A DNA stretch of 8,297 nt, taken from positions 1 through 8,297 of the forward strand of contig JANWJI010000010.1 of NCBI GenBank assembly GCA_025449515.1, written 5' to 3'. The DNA comes from Nitrososphaeraceae archaeon (GTDB lineage Archaea > Thermoproteota > Nitrososphaeria > Nitrososphaerales > Nitrososphaeraceae). Both the position numbers and the translations under genes were made by a program. Below, one piece after another: positions 6,094 to 8,297 of this stretch. The notes under the pieces are model-generated. The model was not told the DNA's origin, did no database searches, and saw only the letters and a list, made by a program, of their open reading frames with translations. Each line of letters begins with the position of its first letter. Within the stretch, counting starts at the first letter, position 1.

Positions 6094-6105
6094 TCTAAAT
6101 ATCTA
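6094..6105 (-). promoter_or_regulatory. TATA-like box of the helical hypothetical gene
   Basis: Minus-strand GATATTTAGATA, roughly 25 bp before the ATG at 6073, supporting that start over GTG 6082. Confidence 0.4.
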
Positions 6106-6131
6106 GCTGAGTGTAGTTGTCGAAAAAGTCG

Positions 6132-6190
6132 TTGCCATGATCAAATAGTTGCAGTTCGAATAGAACAACTTAGATCTGGGAAAATGGCAA
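6132..6190. repeat. Nested inverted repeats, candidate structured RNA or operator
   Basis: Nested arms in order are: TTGCCAT (6132-6138) with ATGGCAA (6184-6190); GATC (6139-6142) with GATC about 7 nt inside the outer 3' arm; AGTT with AACT; and GTTC with GAAC closing the 5-nt loop GAATA. That is 19 base pairs in 59 nt. It lies just outside the promoter of the minus-strand gene 5549-6073. Because the pairing is mostly symmetric, the strand cannot be chosen. Confidence 0.4.
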
Positions 6191-6373
6191 TTAATCTGAA
6201 TTAAATGACATTTCAATCTTATTCACACGTCTTCATTTCACGTACCAATTTCTAAGGCCTTGTCACATCATCCCAGAAATGTCCTTTGGGGAATTAATAC
6301 TTCCCTCTAAAATCACGCAATAGCTATTGTCTGCTGGTTACAACGAAATATATTTTCAATATGGGTCTGACTT

Positions 6374-6553
6374 TTAGGTGTCTGGTTGGTGCCTGGTTTG
6401 ACGAGTTTTCTCCGACTGTCGGATCTAAACCGTAGTCTCCATGATCTCAATTTTTTCTTGTATCAGTTTGCCCCGAACTATGTCAAGCTTTTAGACGATA
6501 TCGAAGTCTGAACTAGTTGACCTAGTCTCCTGATAATAAATTCCAGATCGCGT
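6374..6553 (-). pseudogene. Possible decayed helical coding region
   Basis: One minus-strand frame reads protein-like segments with stops at 6493-6491, 6427-6425 and 6376-6374. Between the first two stops it reads KLDIVRGKLIQEKIEIMETT, a charged amphipathic helix, and then continues with a Gln/Arg-rich stretch. No family is recognised. It overlaps by one frame the end of the small ORF 6522-6722, so both could be pieces of one broken gene. Confidence 0.25.
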
Positions 6554-6722
6554 TACAATCTAACTGCGATTCATTTTGTATGAAATAATAACATCTCCTC
6601 CTCATTCGCCACGCAAGGTATTTCCTAATGCCCTGCATGTTATATACAACCAGTTCTGACGAGAGCCAGGTCGTTGTTTCGAATCCGATCATAGACGCTA
6701 CAATTAAAATCAAGTTTATCAT
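6522..6722 (-). CDS. Doubtful small ORF (66 aa)
   Basis: The predicted product begins MINLILIVASMIGFETTTW, a possible membrane segment, then becomes basic (RKYLAWRMRRRCYYF). I see no ribosome binding site and no TATA box at a useful distance, and I recognise no family. It may be a chance frame or the 5' piece of the degraded region that follows it at 6374-6553. Kept only because it is the longest open frame in this stretch. Confidence 0.18.
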   Translation of the reverse strand: MINLILIVASMIGFETTTWLSSELVVYNMQGIRKYLAWRMRRRCYYFIQNESQLDCNAIWNLLSGD

Positions 6723-7220
6723 TATGGTCTAACTACTAATGAAAAGTTGCTTATTGTCCAAAGGACGATACGACGAATGTGTAATTAAAATTTATTATTA
6801 AAAGTGTAACCTTTGCACAATCCTGCATTTTTATTTAATCATGCAGATATTGAGTCTCCAGACAAGTTTACTGATATATCGCAAATATATTGAGTTATCC
6901 TTGATCCTAATATCCTTGCTACACGGTTTCGATCCAGTACATCAATTATCATAATCGGCAACAATCCCAAACAGTATATGCTAATGAGCCTATGAGACTT
7001 TGCACTGGGACAAGAAGAATACGGAATAGCTATCCATTCCTAGGTTATTCAAGCGTGCATTTATCTCCTTCATTGAAAACAAAAGCAAAGTCTCCTGCAT
7101 TATAATGTTGTGAATAAACAATTTAGTACCAAAATATAATACGATCGGTATGAAAAGCATTGTCAAGTTACTTTGTTCCTCAAAAAGAAATCATCGAAGC
7201 TCTTAACTAAAATAATAAGG
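6723..7220. other. Gene-poor spacer with short coding-like frames
   Basis: No gene can be supported. Two short readings look protein-like. On the plus strand, 6810-6992 is one frame interrupted by a TGA at 6891-6893 (VILDPNILATRF in its second half). On the minus strand, around 7050-7125, a frame reads NAGDFAFVFNEGDKCTLE before a stop. Both may be relics of vanished genes. A small hairpin (GTCC-AAA-GGAC) lies near 6757-6766. No tRNA or repeat array is present. Confidence 0.3.
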
Positions 7221-7230
7221 CTTATATATT
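7221..7230 (+). promoter_or_regulatory. TATA box of the 16-residue lysine peptide
   Basis: CTTATATATT ends 24 bp before the ATG at 7254. The transcript would start almost at the start codon, as in leaderless archaeal genes. Confidence 0.55.
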
Positions 7231-7253
7231 GCACACGGCACTTTGATAAATGA

Positions 7254-7304
7254 ATGGCAGCAAAGAAAAAATCCGTAAAGAAAGGTTCAAAAGCTAAGAA
7301 GTAA
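7254..7304 (+). CDS. 16-residue lysine-rich micropeptide
   Basis: The ORF ATG (7254) to TAA (7302-7304) encodes MAAKKKSVKKGSKAKK. Nine of 16 residues are Lys, the rest Ala, Ser, Gly, Val and Met, so it resembles an isolated tail of histone H1. It has the full layout of an independent gene: a TATA box at 7221-7230 spaced for a leaderless transcript, and T-rich tracts (7327-7341) starting 23 nt after the stop. A link to nucleic acid binding is inferred from charge only. Its composition matches the basic tail of the protein encoded at 4420-5037, though it is not a clear copy of any part of it. It is short enough that coding must be proven. Confidence 0.5.
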   Translation: MAAKKKSVKKGSKAKK

Positions 7305-7326
7305 AATTAGAAATATTTTCACTATA

Positions 7327-7341
7327 TTTTTTTATCTTTTT
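7327..7341 (+). terminator. T-rich terminator after the lysine peptide
   Basis: TTTTTTT, then ATC, then TTTTT just downstream of the stop codon at 7302-7304; a typical archaeal T-tract terminator. Confidence 0.55.
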
Positions 7342-7413
7342 CGATGAAATAGTTTGCTTACTTCATAGTTGATAATATAATAGGTCCGACATCTAAGGGA
7401 ATGACTAAATGAT

Positions 7414-7481
7414 TATGTTTCATCGTAAAACAGAAAAGAAAGTTAGGATTATGATGCCGTATCTTAGAATATGTTTCATCG
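7414..7481 (+). repeat. Direct repeat TATGTTTCATCG, two copies
   Basis: TATGTTTCATCG occurs at 7414-7425 and 7470-7481, 56 bp apart. The spacing is not a multiple of three, so the copies fall in different frames of the overlapping small ORF. This argues for a DNA-level role or a local duplication. Confidence 0.4.
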
Positions 7482-7507
7482 CCATGATCATAATTGGCAA
7501 TCTATAA
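7415..7507 (+). CDS. Doubtful 30-aa membrane-type micro-ORF
   Basis: ATG 7415 to TAA 7505-7507 encodes a basic N-terminus (FHRKTEKKVR) followed by a short hydrophobic stretch (YLRICFIAMIIIGNL). That is the layout of small membrane proteins. A TATA-like GATAATATAA at about 7370-7379 is placed for a start near 7404. No ribosome binding site is at the right distance, and a chance ORF of this size is common. Confidence 0.2.
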   Translation: MFHRKTEKKVRIMMPYLRICFIAMIIIGNL

Positions 7508-7561
7508 AGTTGTCAGTACAACTCGTGACGTAATAGAAACTGAATATTAGATGATGTAGAT

Positions 7562-7660
7562 AAAAAAAATGGGCACCGCTTCAGTGTTCAAATTTGGTCC
7601 ATTTTGAGCCATTCTAATATGTCAGATCTACAAAAGTAAATGAACAAATCTAATGCCCAT
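7562..7660 (-). ncRNA. Structured 3' UTR or small RNA ending in T8
   Basis: On the minus strand the region opens with ATGGGCA (7660-7654) and ends with TGCCCAT (7575-7569), a perfect 7-bp outer stem. Inside it, TGTTCA (7646-7641) pairs with TGAACA (7590-7585). The outer 3' arm runs directly into TTTTTTTT (7569-7562), a strong archaeal terminator. The region begins 14 nt after the zinc-ribbon stop codon, and no separate TATA box is visible. It is most likely the structured 3' end of that mRNA, possibly processed to a small RNA of about 95 nt. It does not fold as a tRNA. A small mobile-element remnant with terminal inverted repeats is the alternative. Confidence 0.4.
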
Positions 7661-7673
7661 CTAAAAGATAACG

Positions 7674-7799
7674 TCAGATTGAGATCATCTGACCACATCC
7701 AAGGCATTGTAAGTGGATTTTCTCAGAACGGCTTATAACACTAAATTTTTTGAACCCGCAGTTTCTACAGATTGGACAGCTTTTCTGACTTTTTTCCAT
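7674..7799 (-). CDS. Zinc-ribbon microprotein (41 aa)
   Basis: ATG 7799 to TGA 7676-7674 encodes 41 residues with five cysteines: CPICRNCG at residues 8-15 and CLGCG at 32-36. Cys11/Cys14 and Cys32/Cys35 form the C-x2-C-G...C-x2-C-G pattern of zinc ribbons, and Cys8 is an extra or alternative ligand. The loop between (FKKFSVISRSEKIHLQ) has the alternating hydrophobic pattern of the ribbon strands. Such small single-ribbon proteins in archaea are usually nucleic-acid- or protein-binding accessory factors; the partner is unknown. A stop codon six codons upstream (7817-7815) makes this ATG the only good start. TATA-like sequences lie at 7815-7833, suggesting a short or absent leader. The 3' flank is structured and ends in T8. 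The complete cysteine pattern makes chance very unlikely. Confidence 0.7.
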   Translation of the reverse strand: MEKSQKSCPICRNCGFKKFSVISRSEKIHLQCLGCGQMISI

Positions 7800-7814
7800 T
7801 ATTTGATATGGCCA

Positions 7815-7833
7815 TTATAATACATGAATATTG
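7815..7833 (-). promoter_or_regulatory. TATA-like region of the zinc-ribbon gene
   Basis: The minus strand carries AATATTCAT and TATTATAA within about 20-30 bp of the ATG at 7799. Either could serve a nearly leaderless transcript; neither is a perfect match. Confidence 0.3.
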
Positions 7834-7908
7834 GCAATACTATCTACAGCATACCCACTTTTTGAAAATCAAAAATAGAAATACAATGATTCGAGAAAAA
7901 TATTTTAG

Positions 7909-7924
7909 GTTTGGAAATCCAAAC
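7909..7924. repeat. Perfect 7-bp inverted repeat with AA spacer
   Basis: GTTTGGA and TCCAAAC flank AA, about 110 bp upstream of the zinc-ribbon start. The 2-nt spacer is too short for an RNA hairpin loop, so a dimeric-protein binding site is more likely. Confidence 0.5.
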
Positions 7925-8297
7925 GCAGTTAGACACTACCCTAGGAGTAGATAGGTGGCGTTCTCTATCCATTCTTCTGGTAATGTGTCGTTTTGCCTAT
8001 TTTTTGTAAAAGGGATTGCCCACATTCTCTTTTAATTTTTCGTAGTGAACTATTCATTTAACATGGTATAGACAATAGAACAATTAGATACAAAACTGAT
8101 TAGTCCCTAAAACAGCAGATATATTGTGACGGATATAGAAAACGGGTAAGAAGCAGGCAGTGGAAGCTGGATATAATAGATCTCTTGCGTAATTAGCAGT
8201 TATGATCTATCAATGCTGTCTATTTTCACTGTATTCTTAGATTGAAATCCTGTTAGACTGCATAACTCTAAAGTTCAGTAGACCAGATATTATATCA
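7925..8297. other. Gene-free right end of the window
   Basis: No gene is supported. A 26-codon plus-strand frame from GTG 7955, with GGAG 7 nt upstream, is too short and plain to call. ATAGATC (8176-8182) and GATCTAT (8204-8210) form a 7-bp inverted repeat with a 21-nt spacer. T-runs occur near 8000-8040. Confidence 0.35.

Noticed and set aside
6993..7190. Minus-strand open frame of about 57-66 codons (MLFIPIVLYFGTKLF...)
   Set aside because: No ribosome binding site or TATA box at a proper distance, and another frame on the same strand looks equally protein-like, so coding cannot be assigned.
7772..7954. 60-codon plus-strand ORF with TTG start
   Set aside because: It overlaps the zinc-ribbon gene antisense, has no ribosome binding site or known motif, and its composition looks like translated AT-rich spacer.
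7955..8035. 26-codon ORF with GTG start after GGAG
   Set aside because: Too short, no motif, and no promoter; GGAG alone is weak support.

Overview
The window looks like chromosomal DNA of an ammonia-oxidising archaeon (Thaumarchaeota/Nitrososphaeria), most like the AT-rich, gene-poor soil lineages such as Nitrosocosmicus. The basis is a secreted PsbP-like protein, an ST0452/GlmU-type left-handed beta-helix enzyme, a small thaumarchaeal-type regulator-like protein, archaeal TATA boxes about 25 bp before start codons, GGAGGTGA ribosome binding sites and T-rich terminators. The lineage is inferred; no rRNA or other marker gene is present.

Layout. 1-502: a short hypothetical protein whose frame continues upstream through one stop codon. 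813-1615 (minus): a two-gene unit, a 57-residue ORF with a good ribosome binding site and TATA box, then a PsbP-like secreted protein joined by an ATGA stop/start overlap. 1713-1733: a 9-bp inverted repeat. 1795-2127 (plus): a decayed DDE transposase with in-frame stops and an apparent internal deletion. 2337-3323 (plus): a sugar-phosphate acetyltransferase-like protein whose nucleotidylyltransferase half is shortened and lacks its signature. 3413-3481: two perfect hairpins, one with a GAAA tetraloop.

3561-4134 (minus) holds a 172-residue protein (alpha/beta domain plus C-terminal helix-turn-helix) with a leaderless-type promoter, preceded by a 16-codon mini-ORF behind a near-perfect ribosome binding site. 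Divergent from it, 4420-5037 (plus) encodes a histone-H1/LEA-like lysine-rich protein with a 34-residue repeat. 5549-6073 (minus) is an unrecognised helical protein, with a nested inverted-repeat structure just upstream at 6132-6190.

The last third (6083-8297) has no long genes. It contains decayed-looking reading frames and at least two convincing microgenes: a 16-residue lysine peptide with TATA box and T-rich terminator (7254-7304), and a 41-residue zinc ribbon on the minus strand (7674-7799) whose 3' flank folds into two nested stems ending in T8. No CRISPR array, tRNA, rRNA or intact mobile element was seen. The genes do not form one obvious pathway. The novelty lies in the microproteins, leader ORF, structured RNAs and pseudogenes rather than in a multi-gene system.
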